Of a stretch of 64,000 nt of DNA, positions 24,237 to 35,065 are shown in pieces. Under the pieces are notes generated by a model. The model saw only the letters and a list, made by a program, of their open reading frames with translations, was not told the DNA's origin and did not search any database. Source of the DNA: Lonicera japonica. Lineage: Eukaryota; Streptophyta; Magnoliopsida; Dipsacales; Caprifoliaceae. The stretch lies in assembly GCA_021464415.1 (NCBI GenBank), contig CM038468.1:33902969-33966968 (forward strand), written 5' to 3'. Position numbers and translations under genes: made by a program. Each line of letters begins with the position of its first letter. The stretch's first letter is position 1.

Positions 24237-27200
24237 TCACCCGAGCCCTCCTCGGGGAGTAAGGTCAACCACTGGGACACCCTGAGTAGGAGGGACTACC
24301 GCCTGGGAAGGCCCCATCGACTGGACAGTAGCTGTAGGACGGATTACCGAGGACCGAGAGCGCTTAGAAGTCCGACTACTACTCCTCCGAGACTCCGTCC
24401 GGGCATGTATGCTGGAGGGTCTCGATCGACGTACTGGAGGAGGTTCTAGTTGTAGAGGTGCTGGGCGTGCCAAGCCCTCAGATCCGCCAGCCGTACACTC
24501 ATCCGCTGTGAAAGACATAAGATAAGAGAATCAACACAGTCGAAATAAATAAATATAGATATAAAAGTATCAAGAAAAGTTGAAGTAAGTACCTCATCAC
24601 CAGAACGACCACCCACGAAGTCAAAAGCATCCTCAGGAAGAGGATACTCAGGAACAGTGTATCGATTTAAACCGGCACCGACATAAGAGATATCTCTGGG
24701 AAATGGAGGAAGATCTACCGAAGGAATGGACGAGCCCGCCGGAACATCAGCAGAAGTGGACCCACCCTCATCGCGAATCGGGAACAGGGGAGGCCAAGAA
24801 GACGAGCCGCTAAGACCCGGAGATCGGGCCGGAGGGCCCATAGCAGTCGACGAAAGAGGGGTCAGTGTGGCGTAAGTACGAACACCTAGAGGATTCACCA
24901 TAGCCGTCGCTCTTAAAGGCGGAATCCCGCTAGAAGAAGTGGTCGCAGCAGGAGGAGGGGTCCGCCCAAACTGCTCATAGTCGACCCCAAAGTCCGCAGG
25001 CTCCCAGGATCGCTCTGAAAAATTTGCTGCACCTCCCTCAGCAGCCTCAAAAATAGCCCCCGGAGATGCTGACGGACCGGTAGGGAACTCAAAACCCTCA
25101 GCAGGCTGCTCCTCTCTAGGTGTAGTCTAAAGAGGCTGCTCTGGAACAGCCCCTGTCCCACCTCCCTCACCGCCTTCGGGCCTATCATCACCTCCCTCAG
25201 CACCAGCAGGGATGTCCCTCTCTCCCTCAGGGTCATCATCGTCGGAGTCCAAAATGTTATCCCTCTGATCGGGGACAGTCGGTAGTTGACCGGGAACTGT
25301 CCGGGACAAATGAGTCTGTCCTCGTATGTAGTTGGAATCACCTCCCAATGCTCGGTACCTCTCATAGAAGACCCGTCCTCGAGTCCCCTTCGGCTCCCTC
25401 ATCAAGTAACGAGCAGCGAAGACGGCATAATCTCTCTCCTCGGTGAACGTCTAAAAATCGAGCCCGTCAACCAACGCCTGCACCGTCACAGGATCGATCT
25501 CGCCAGTCCGCCTCATCCGAACTGGCGGGAATGAAGGAACTCTAGGCCACTGGGCCGGTGTATGCTGGTGAATAACTCTCTCGCCCAAGTAGAAGTAGAG
25601 GCCGTACTCATCCCTGATAAGCCGCCTGGTCCTCGAAGCAGTCAGAGGACGGCCATATCCAAAATGGAGACCCAAATCACCCCAGGGGGCCCACTCAATC
25701 TGAAGAAAAATAAATTTTATTTCAGTTATTTATATTATATTTTTACCAGTTAATTATTAAAAAGAAAGAATACTAAGATATTTACCGGCTCCTCCAATAG
25801 GTCATGGACGGCAGCAGCTCCGGTCTCCCGAGTCCGGTATACATAAGGAGCCCGTAGTTTCCCGCAATGAATCGGCGGAGAAAAGGAAACTGATCCTCGT
25901 TCTCGACGAGGAGATCCACCTGGGCACGACCCAGACGAGTATATGCCACGAACCAACTCTGAAGAGGAGACATAAAGAATATCAGCAACAACAGATAATA
26001 AATATAAGGGACTGAAGCAAAGATAAGGGAACAAAAGTGTATACCTCCCACAGCAAAGAAAAGCCCTTAAGGTTCAGGGCTAAATGGCGAAAAACCTGGT
26101 CCATAGCATCGTACAAGACGGCCAGAATAAAGCCCCCCAGTCATAGTCAAACATAATGCTGAAGTCTCTGAGATAAGGCAACCACCAGAGATGGGCTGTG
26201 TCCCCCCCTCTGGCGCTCTAGAAGGAACTAATCGGGGCTCTCTCTGTGGCTAGTCGTGTAACCAAAATCGCCCGAGGGATAGTGTTGCCCGAACTCCGTC
26301 GCTCAGGAAACCACCCGAGTGCGCCCACAATGCCCTCCGCCGTCAGATGCAAAGGGACATCAATCTGGATAGGGACCCCCCTAAAGGGATCCCGGTCAGA
26401 GCAAATAGGTCCAGGGGAGTCATCGTCATCTCTCCCCAGCTCCAGTGGAAGGTATGAGTACTGTCCCACCAGTGGCAGGCCAGAGCCGACACCAACATAG
26501 CCGCCCTAGATACCCGCTCCGAGAGGGCATCAAAGAGGGAACCAAAAGGAGTCGCAAGAAGCAAATCCTGGACAGGGGTTGGTGCCTGTCGCCACTCTAA
26601 GAAAATAGTGTTGGGAGAACCCCAACCTCGGCCGACCCACCGCAAACAAAGCAAAAATATAAGAATAAAAGAAACCTGAGGGTACTTTGGTGTAAATATG
26701 AGAGTTATAGGGTTATAAGGGTAAATTATGTAATTTTCTAAACCTGAGGGTACTTTTGTGTAAATATGAGAGTTATAGGGTTATAAGGGTAAATTATATA
26801 ATTTTCCAAACCTGAGGGTACTTTGGTGTAATTATGAGAGTTATAGGGTTATAAGGGTAAATTATGTAATTTTCCAAACCTAAGGGTACTTTGGTGTAAT
26901 TATGAGAGTTATAGGGTTATAAGGGTAAATTATGTAATTTTCCAAACCTGAGGGTACTTTGGTGTAATTATGAGAGATATAGGGTTATAAGGGTAAATTA
27001 TGTAATTTTCCAAACCTGATGATACTTTGGTGTAATTATGAGAGATATAGGGTTATAAGGGTAAATTATGTAATTTTCCAAACCTGAGGGTACCTTTGTG
27101 TAAATATGAGAGTTATAAGGTTATAAGGGTAAATTATGTAATTTTCCAAACCTGAGGGTACTTTGGTGTAATTATGAGAGTTATAGGGTTATAAGGGTAA

Positions 27201-28359
27201 ATTATGTAATTTTTCAAACCTGAGGGTACTTTGGTGTAATTATGAAAGATATAGGGTTATAAGGGTAAATTATGTAATTTTCCAAACCTGAGAGTACTTT
27301 GGTGTAATTATGAGAGATATAGGGTTATAGGGGCAAATTATGTAATTTTCCAAACCCGAGGGTACTTTGGTGTAATTAAAAGAGTTATAGGGTTATAGGG
27401 GTAAATTATGTAAATTTCCAAACCTGAGGGTACCTTTGTGTAAATATGAGAGTTATAAGATTATAAGGGTAAATTATATAATTTTCCAAACCTGAGGGTA
27501 CTTTGGTGTAATTATGAGAGTTATAGGGTTATAAGGGTAAATTATGTAATTTTTCAAACCTGAGGGTACTTTGGTGTAATTATGAGAGATATAGGGTTAT
27601 AAGGGTAAATTATGTAATTTTTCAAACCTGAGAGTACTTTGGTGTAATTATGAGAGATATAGGGTTATAGGGGCAAATTATGTAATTTTCCAAACCCGAG
27701 GGTACTTTGGTGTAATTAAAAGAGTTATAGGGTTATAGGGGTAAATTATGTAAATTTCCAAACCTGAGGGTACTTTGGTGTAATTAAAAGAGTTATAGGG
27801 TTATCGGGGTAAATTATGTAAATTTCCAAACCTGAGGGTACTTTGGTGTAATTACGAGAGTTATGGTGTTATAAGGGTAAATTATGTAATTTTCAAAACC
27901 TGAGGGTACTTTGGTGTAATTATGAGATTTTTGGAGTTATGAGGGTATATTATGTAGTTTTTTAAAAAACCTAAAGGGTATTACATGTAAAAGTATGTGT
28001 TCGCTAAATCAGACGTTATTTTTAGGCAGACATGCATACTAACATTGTTTAAAATACATGCAGGGAACGACATAAATAAATCAAACAAATAAATACACGA
28101 AAAGAAGACATACCAGAGACCGTCGGCAGATCTCATGAGAAACAGGCTCCCTTAAGAGCCACCGAACATCCGGGACTGGAACAGCCCGAGTGACGTATCG
28201 GTAGACCACTGCCCGACCGCGATCCACCTCGTCCTCATCGTACCAGTCGAGGTTCGCCCAATTATCGTGGTGAGGACTGAAACGGAGAACTCCCTGAGCG
28301 TCAATGAAAGTAACCTCCTCTTGGTCACCCTCAAGTCGATCTGGCTGTGCAGGATCCAT
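24237..28359 (-). pseudogene. Antisense coding unit 2 in the Tat element: plant mobile domain (PMD) protein, multi-exon
   Basis: Starts at ATG 28359 with MDPAQPDRLEGDQEEV. The first exon likely ends at 28114 (CTCTG then GTATGT). The 68-bp satellite fills the putative intron, and coding resumes below about 26676. The PMD signature HTFHWSWGEMTMTPLDLFALTGIPL is at about 26395-26470; after a frameshift it continues LTAEGIVGALGWFPERR. Further exons carry EYGLYFYLGERVIHQHTPAQW (about 25570, at the ORF joined to GLHFGYGRPL), an acidic Asp/Glu-rich stretch and a proline/serine-rich tail. Clear GT/AG borders occur near 24591 and 24508. The last part is Ser/Arg-rich and ends in GGLG-stop at 24237. PMD proteins are related to MAIN-type silencing factors and to parts of mobile elements. 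Several stops and a frameshift make this copy non-functional. Confidence 0.7.
26673..27964. repeat. 68-bp satellite, 19 units of identical length
   Basis: Units start AACCTGAGGG at 26673 and recur exactly every 68 bp to 27897 with no length change. Consensus parts: GGTACTTTGGTGTAATTATG, GAGTTATAGGGTTATAAGGG, TAAATTATGTAATTTTCC. Units 7-11 (27081-27420) and 12-16 (27421-27760) share the same ordered variants, so a 340-bp block of five units was duplicated. The length is not a multiple of three and the array is not coding. Confidence 0.95.
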
Positions 28360-28497
28360 CAGTATAGGGGTAGGGTAGCAGAGAAATCAGAAAAGTCAGA
28401 AAAGCAGTAGAGCTTCCGAGCGTAAGAGAAGAGAGAAAGAAAGCTAAAGAGAGAAAGAGAAATGAGAGAATGAGGTGGAATGCGCTCAACAAGGGAC

Positions 28498-28580
28498 TTA
28501 TATAATGAACCGGTTTGTCGCGCGACAAATGGGCTCATTGTCGCCCGACAAAGAGCCCTGCACCGAAATGTCGCGCGACA
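28498..28580 (-). promoter_or_regulatory. Promoter module of antisense unit 2
   Basis: On the minus strand three palindromes (28580-28569 perfect, 28550-28539 with one change, 28527-28516 perfect) lead into a TATATAA-type box at about 28506-28498, some 140 bp before the ATG at 28359. Confidence 0.7.
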
Positions 28581-29400
28581 TATTGGTCCCCTCCCCTGAT
28601 TTTTTGACCTTTGTCTCATTTTATCTCCTGCAGCAGTACTTCAGAGAAACAGTTTTCGAAAAACTTGCTAAATACCGCACACCCAGGATGAATATTCGAG
28701 GAAAAGACTTCTAAATTATATCTCCGAAAATGCGAGACAAATACAAACGGTTAAAGTAGTCCCTGATCTCCCAAGAAGGACCGAGACCATCAATGAGGAA
28801 AAGCAGAATATCAAGATAAGACGGGAATAGAAAAAATTGAAAGAGTAGAAAAAAGAAAGAACCCGCATGAGCGCCCAAAGCGAGTGAGAGAAACAGAAAT
28901 GCAGAGTGACAGGGAGAGCCACACCAAAAGTGATAGTTAGGCCAAAACCGGCTCAGGGCTTCGTTTTGGGTGAGTAAGGCTCCTGATCACAACAAAGGGA
29001 TAAAAAGACTCCTGGTCAAAAACAGAAAAGGTCAGGAAAAGTCTTTCCTAAAAGAGAGAGAAATAAGGACATCGAAAAACAGAGTACGATTTGGGCCCAC
29101 CAAAAGAGAAAACTAAGAAGAGAACAGAGATCAGAGATGGAACTTTCAAATAAATTTTCTTTTCAGCACGATACAGAAGAGATGGTTTGGAAAAACCTCG
29201 GACCATCACTCTGCGGAGAGCAAAAGAAATCTGAAAACTGCCTTCTGAGAGAAGTATCTTCACTCGAGGAAAACATGAGAGTAAAGTTCAGAAAGATACA
29301 GAAAAACGGACATCCAGATAAAGATTAGACCCCGAGAAGCTCTTTTCACCCTCGCAAAATTTTTCTCTCTCCCACTCTAGCAGTCTAAGAGAGACAACAA
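28581..29400. other. Unassigned 3' region of the Tat element
   Basis: Purine-rich on the plus strand, with no domain seen. Short ORFs have no recognisable content. Confidence 0.5.
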
Positions 29401-29419
29401 ACAAATTCACCAGAGTACA

Positions 29420-30240
29420 ACACAAGCCCTCGCCAGAGGCAAATCACAAATACAAGCCCTCTCCGGAGGCAAATCACAAACACAAGCCCTCGCCAGAGGC
29501 AAAAATACTCATAAAAGCCCTCCCAGAGGCAATTTTCTTTCTTTTTTACATATCAAAAGCCCTCCCAGAGAGGCACAATGTAGCAATGGTAGTCCTCCCA
29601 CCTGAGGCGAGAAGATCAAAAGTCCTCCCAGAGAGGCACAGTGTAGCAATGGTAGTCCTCCCACCTGAGGCGAGAAGATCAAAAGTCCTCCCAGAAAGGC
29701 ACAGTGTAGCAATGGCAGTCCTCTCACCTGAGGCGAGAAGATCAAAAGTCCTCCCAGAGAGGCACAGTGTAGCAATGGTAGTCCTCCCACCTGAGGCGAG
29801 AAATCAAAAGCCCTCCCAGAAAGGCATAGTGTAACAATGGTAGTCCTCCCACCTGAGGCGAGAAGATCAAAAGCCCTCCCGGGTAGGCACAGTGGAGCAA
29901 TGGTAGTCCTCCCATCTGAGGCGATAAGATCAAAAGTCCTCCCAGAGAGGCACAGTGTAGCAATAGTAGTCCTCCCACCTGAGGCGAGAAGATCAAAAGC
30001 CCTCCCGGAGAGGCACAGTGGATCAATGGTAGTCCTCCCACCTGAGGCGAGAAGATCAAAAGCCCTCCCAGAGAGGCACAATGGAGCAATGGTAGTCCTC
30101 CCACCTGAGGCGCAAAGTGGAACAAATGGTAGTCCTCCTATCTGAGGCAAGTGGAGCAAATGAAAGTTCTCGAAAGAGGCAATGAGGTAACACAAGCCCT
30201 CTCTGGAGGCAAAACCAAACACAAGCGCTCTCCAGAGGCA
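29420..30240. repeat. 63-bp tandem repeat with CCTC...GAGG hairpins
   Basis: Nine units recur from 29582 to 30085 at 63-bp spacing, one being 62 bp. Each contains CCTCCCACCTGAGG and CCTCCCAGAGAGG, both small stem-loops. Flanks (29430-29560 and 30180-30240) carry simpler AAGCCCTC..CCAGAGGCAA repeats of the same theme. Because the unit is 21 codons long and lacks stops, several frames on both strands stay open, which is not evidence of a protein. Confidence 0.9.
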
Positions 30241-30358
30241 TTTCATGAACACTTTTTGCATACGCACACTTTCTTAGAGTTCTTGCAGGAGCCATGGACC
30301 ATGGTCTCTTCCAGTCGCCTCAATTCCTTGCAAGCAATGAGCTTGAGTCGAGAGGGTC

Positions 30359-31926
30359 TGTAGACACCCCGATTCGTGACCCCCGCAAGAACCCTAACGA
30401 TCTTTGAGAACTACTGTTTTTGGAGTACGGGACCCACCCGAGCACCCGAAACTACCCCGAAAGGGTTTGTTGGCCAACAAACCTGTTTTTAAGTGGGATT
30501 GTCGCACGACATATCAGTATGTCGCGCGACAATCACTGATATGTAGCGCAACAATCACTCCTATGTCGCACGACAAACCCCTCTAACCCCGACCATCCAC
30601 TCTCTGACAAATCAGTCTGTCAGAGACATCACTTCAGCCGTTTGTCGCGCGGCATTGATCAAATTGTCGCGCGACACTTGCCCCTTCTGGGGAAATGTCG
30701 CGCGACATTCTTTCCCGAGCACTATAAATAGGCCAACACCCCCAAGGGTTCAGGACAACAACTGGGGATTGAAGAATTATTGGCTTATATCTGATTTTCT
30801 AGTCTTTCGTCAAGTATTCTCGATTATCGTCTTATTTCTGAAGAATTATCGAATCTATTCTCGACATTCGACGTGTCCCGTCTCTGGAATCGAATTCTCG
30901 AAAATATCTGGAAAAGGAAAAGATCATCATCGCCGGAGATCTCTCTATCGTATTATATTTTCTTTCTTATTATTATTATTCTCGTCGGGAAGGTAAAACA
31001 AGTCTCTTCTAGTATTTAACATTAAATATCTGTGTACTTGTTTTATTTATGTTGTTTTGTCCACGTTTTATTTGAATAAACTTATTGCCAAGTTACAAAT
31101 AGTCTACCGTTTTCAAAACAAAAGACCCTGATAAAATTATTTACAAAACCAGAAGAGTAAGTACATTATCATCCGGATAAAATCCTGTTTTCAAAACTCG
31201 GATCGGTAAAACTTACTTAGGAATTAAAAATCCGGTATATCCTATCTCTTTCATAGATTGTGATATGTCTGGTAAAAACTCCTCTCGAGAGTTCTAATCC
31301 CACATTAAATTAGTCCCGATATAAAGATCCATTTTTTTTTTAAAAGAAGTTAAAACCCGAGAAAAATCGTTGTTATCTGAGAAATAACACAGTAAAACTC
31401 CCTTTAAAGTAAAGAACAACTCCTGACACTTGTATTTTCATCTCTCAAAAACTAAACATTGGATCTCGGAACACAAAGGTTTTTCGTGCCCTTTCCCATT
31501 TTTCCCAAGAAATTAGGGTTTTCACTTAGAAAGTAGTAGACTGTCAGTAAAAGAATCCAAGTTTTTCAACATAGAATAAACATATAAAAGACCATTAGAG
31601 ACCAAAAGGGAGGAATGGGTGCTTAACACCTTTCCAAACCGTAATATAGTTTTCGAACCTTATAGAATCCTGGTTTCGTAGACAAACGTGTAAAGAAATG
31701 CTTATTAGTAGCCTTTTCTCTTACACAATCATTTTTTGTCCGTTTTCTCGTAAAACGTACTGGCGACTCTGAACGAACCCCGTTGTATCTAGAAATAGGA
31801 TAGAAAGACACCCGATATGAACTATCAACCACTATAGAAGCAAATGGAACGACGAAATCTGTTCCGACGTTCCAGACGCCCAACGACGGGAACGAGACCC
31901 GGGGGTCGCATTTGCGGATTCTCACA
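30359..31926 (+). repeat. 3' LTR of the Tat element
   Basis: 1568 bp, TGTAGACACC...TCTCACA, preceded by the purine-rich tract GAGTCGAGAGGGTC. Palindromes start at 30500 and the last is at 30696-30707; TATAAATA at 30723-30730. It lacks the solo LTR and so shows that insertion's empty site. Confidence 0.92.
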
Positions 31927-32292
31927 TTATCAATAGCCACTAAACTATCAGTCAATTTTACCAATGGCCGCTGAACTTCATTTTGTTACAATCGGACTAT
32001 TAAACTTTTAAAAAATGCTACCATTAGCCACTCCGTCAAATCCCACCGTTAAAAATTAACAGAGCCATGTCATGTGTTAAAATCTAGGGGCATTTAAGTC
32101 ATTTTACTTTTTTTTCTTTTCCTTTCCTTTTCTTTCTTTATTTCTTCTCCCTTTTTCATCTTCTTTCTTTTTTTTGCTTCTTCTTCCTCCTCCGAGTTGC
32201 TTCTTCTTCTTCCGTCCCCACCCCTCATCTCCACCATCAATGACAACGTACCCCCCACCCCTCATCGCCATCACAGTCCCTAGAGTGGACTC

Positions 32293-33845
32293 TGTTGACC
32301 TAGAAGGTCTTAATCTTATTTTGATAATAACAATAATTTAATCATGTGTAATTTAACATGTTCTTGATTTAAGACTTAGATTTCTTACTTGAAAAATCAA
32401 GAATAGCATGATTGCTCAAAGGAAGCATGACAAGGATCAATGGAATCAATATTCGATCAAGTCAACGAAGCATTGGACTAGCAAGAGAACAACCTTATCA
32501 CTCACATGCTAGCAATACAAATCCATGAAGATCAAGATCAAGGATCATATGGAAAAGCTTCAAGAGAAGAATCAAGTTGAAGAATCAAATCAAAGCATTC
32601 GAAGACTCACATATTCGGTAATTGAGTGTATGCTTAGGATTGATGTAAAGTTTCTTCATTGATTGATTATATAGCTCATATATATTGATATATCATTCTT
32701 AGATTGATCAAAATCAGTTTGAATCGAAAATCATTTCAAAACATCATTTTAGCAAAAACCGGTTTTGAAATAAATGCATATTAAATTCAAATGATCATAT
32801 TTTGAGTTTTCCCAAAAATAGGTGTCTTAGGAACTTATTTTTGAAGTCCCCAAAGCATTAGAATTGATTTCGGAGCTTAAATGCAAAAGTGCAAAAATTG
32901 GGATTTTTGGCCTTATGGCCTGATGGGCAGTCTGGACCATCAGTCGACTAAGCAGTTTGCTCAGTCGACTAAGGGTCCATCAGTCGACTGATGGTTTTGC
33001 TTAGTCGACTGATGCTTCAGAATATAGCCGTTGGATTTCTGATTTTTTACTATTTTTGGTACCAAACTTCTACCAAACCTCACAAACGGCTATATCACTT
33101 TTGGGACTGTATATACACTATCTAAGACACATTTTGAACAACTTGAATCACTCTCATACTCTATTCTTCATCTATCTTCATTATTAAAAGATTCAAGAAA
33201 TTGTTTTTGATCAATCATCTTTTATTTGAGCTATATCATATTGATTATTCAAGATAACTCTAGTGCGAGCTTAAATTGTATTCTACAAACACTTGAGAGA
33301 GTTATTGTAAATTGGTGTGAATCACCAAACTTTTATATTCAAATTGTGAGAGGTAAATCTCATAGGAAAAATAAGAAGGTAAATTCTTGTTTAGATATTG
33401 TGAGAGGTAAATCTCACAAGGTTAGCAAGAGAGAGATTCTTGTGAGAATATTGTGGTCAAGCAATATTTGTAAAGAGTGTAGTGAGACAACAACACTTGT
33501 AGTGGTTTGATCTTCACCCGGAAGGAGATTGGAATTAGTGGAAATTCTCGGGGAACTAACCGAGCGCGGACTATGGTTTGGTAAACCAAAACCGTGTGGA
33601 CAAAACGTCTTGGACTTCAAATCGGTTCAATCTTTTTTACTCAATCTCTTTATTATTGATTGTTTTGTTATTGCTTGAGATTGCTTAATTATTTTCTCTT
33701 GTGCTTGATTGTTTATTTGCTTACATTCCTTGATATATTTGTTAAGTAAATTGTTTTACTTAAACTTTTTGAAAAGTTTTTAAAATTCCGCATTAAGTTT
33801 TAAAAACCCTATTCACCCCCCCTCTAGGGTATTTTCCGACCAACA
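32293..33845 (+). repeat. 5' LTR of the gag-only Copia element
   Basis: TGTTGACCTAG...GACCAACA. It contains four AGTCGACT palindromes at 32941-33010, upstream of TATA-like GTATATACAC near 33110. Confidence 0.93.
32941..33010 (+). promoter_or_regulatory. AGTCGACT palindrome cluster in the Copia LTR
   Basis: Four AGTCGACT palindromes in 70 bp, two extended to CAGTCGACTG or close variants. The same cluster is at 35993-36062 in the other LTR. The related LTRs at 12497 and 53228 lack it at the matching place. A role in transcription is inferred from position only. Confidence 0.55.
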
Positions 33846-33846
33846 A

Positions 33847-33858
33847 TTGGTATCAAAG
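33847..33858 (+). other. Primer binding site (initiator tRNA-Met type)
   Basis: TTGGTATCAAAG directly follows the LTR. The core TGGTATCA is the usual Copia primer site complementary to initiator tRNA-Met, here with an A where G is common. Confidence 0.75.
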
Positions 33859-33901
33859 GGTGTACTCTTGTTTTGATTTCACAATCTTAGAGTCCTCGAT
33901 C

Positions 33902-35065
33902 ATGTCTTATTTTCAAGGAACCGGCCTTTCCGAAGGTGCTTCAATTTATAGACCGCCATTGTTTGATGGCAAAAACTATAGCTATTGGAAAAATCGCATG
34001 TGTACATTTTTACAAGCAAATGATTTTGAACAATGGAAGGTCACACTTGTTGGACCTTATGAGATCACAAAAACCGACGAGAAGGGAAATGTTATTCCCA
34101 AGTCGATATCCGAACATAAAGAGCAAGATATTCGAAAAATTCAATACAATGCTAAAGCTTTAAATTCTTTACATTGTGCTTTATCTATGGATGAATACAA
34201 CAAAATCTCTTGTTGCAAAACCGCAAAAGAGATTTGGGACAAACTTGAGGTTGCCCATGAAGGAACCTCACAAGTCAAGGAGGACAACATTAATATACTT
34301 GTCCATGATTATGAATTATTTAAGATGGAGCCTTACGAATCACTTGCTTCCATGTATAGTCGATTTTCTATTCTCACTAATGCTTTGGACCTTCTTGGCA
34401 AGGTTTATTCAAATGAAGAGAAGATTAGAAAAGTGCTTAGGATTCTTCCCAAGATGTGGAGGCCTAAGGTGACGGCAATTCAAGAAGCTAAGAATCTCAA
34501 AACTCTTAGCATGGATGAGCTTTTGGGTTCTCTCAAAACCCATGAGAAGGAGCTAGCAAGAGAAGAAGGAGAGAAAGCAAATCCAATGGAGATATTTGCT
34601 CTAAAGCCTAATGAAGGAAGGGGTGGAAAAGGAGATGGAGACATGGCACTTCTATCTAGGAAATTTGAAAAATTACTGGCAAAGAAGAAGTACTCTCAAG
34701 GGAAGCTTGATAACAATCCCTCATCCTCAAAGAACTTTGATGATAGATCAACTCATCCTAAAGTTGACAATGAGAAAAGGAAGTGCTTCCATTGTCATGA
34801 ACCGGGACACTACAAGACGAATTGTCCGGTTAGAAGAAAGGAGAAGAGAGCAAAGAAGGAAGAATTATACAAGATGTTGAAAGATGGCATTCAAGTGAAT
34901 CGGATGAAGACGAATCCGATATCGAGTCAAGCGATGAGGAGATGGCACACCTTTGCCTTATGGCAAAAGATGATGAGGCATACAAATCATTCCCTCATCG
35001 ATGAAGCACTCATGGAGGCTACCATTTTCTCTCCGTGGCCTTGGCCCTTTTTGATGTTGCCATAG
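33902..35065 (+). CDS. Copia Gag with CCHC zinc knuckle, frameshifted C-terminus
   Basis: Gag polyprotein of a Copia element. I chose the ATG at 33902 (MSYFQGTGLSEGASI) because the gag-type start RPPLFDGKNYSYWKNRM follows; the frame is open from 33860. The UBN2-like capsid region is at residues about 20-230 (LEVAHEGTSQVKEDNI, FKMEPYESLASMYSRF, PKMWRPKVTAI). The zinc knuckle CFHCHEPGHYKTNC is at 34784-34825. Relative to the relative at 55.1-55.4 kb, 10 bp are missing after 34885. This shifts the frame: the acidic tail rich in SDEDESD, which ended near 34999, is replaced by an unrelated basic tail to 35065. It would package element RNA. Whether the altered tail matters is unknown. Confidence 0.85.
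   Translation: MSYFQGTGLSEGASIYRPPLFDGKNYSYWKNRMCTFLQANDFEQWKVTLVGPYEITKTDEKGNVIPKSISEHKEQDIRKIQYNAKALNSLHCALSMDEYNKISCCKTAKEIWDKLEVAHEGTSQVKEDNINILVHDYELFKMEPYESLASMYSRFSILTNALDLLGKVYSNEEKIRKVLRILPKMWRPKVTAIQEAKNLKTLSMDELLGSLKTHEKELAREEGEKANPMEIFALKPNEGRGGKGDGDMALLSRKFEKLLAKKKYSQGKLDNNPSSSKNFDDRSTHPKVDNEKRKCFHCHEPGHYKTNCPVRRKEKRAKKEELYKMLKDGIQVNRMKTNPISSQAMRRWHTFALWQKMMRHTNHSLIDEALMEATIFSPWPWPFLMLP

Larger units (their letters stand above)
11414..31926 (+). mobile_element. Tat-lineage Ty3/Gypsy LTR retrotransposon, 20.5 kb
   Basis: Bounded by LTRs starting TGTAGACACCCC and ending GGATTCTCACA. The flanking 5-bp sites CTATC (11409-11413) and TTATC (31927-31931) fit a duplication with one transition. 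Joining the flanks restores the MITE terminal repeat, which confirms the borders. The order is LTR, tRNA-Arg-type primer site, gag, protease, RT, RNase H, second RNase H, integrase, two antisense coding units, satellite-like arrays, LTR. The second RNase H and the long 3' part place it in the Tat (Tat/Ogre-type) group. The two LTRs differ by a few percent and the frames carry many stops, so it is old and non-autonomous now. Confidence 0.92.

Noticed and set aside
26673..27964. Telomere-like or centromeric repeat because of repeated GGGTTATAAGGG
   Set aside because: The unit is 68 bp and not TTTAGGG; it lies inside one retrotransposon, so a local element-borne satellite is the simpler reading.
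29509..30267. A 252-codon minus-strand frame with 21-residue repeats (SPQVGGLPLLHCASL-like)
   Set aside because: It is the translation of the 63-bp tandem repeat. Frames on the other strand are also open, there is no start context or domain, and low stop density follows from the repeat sequence.
33226..33510. 94-codon frame in the Copia LTR, repeated at 36278-36562
   Set aside because: It lies wholly within the LTR and is duplicated with it; no known domain, and LTRs of this type are not coding.
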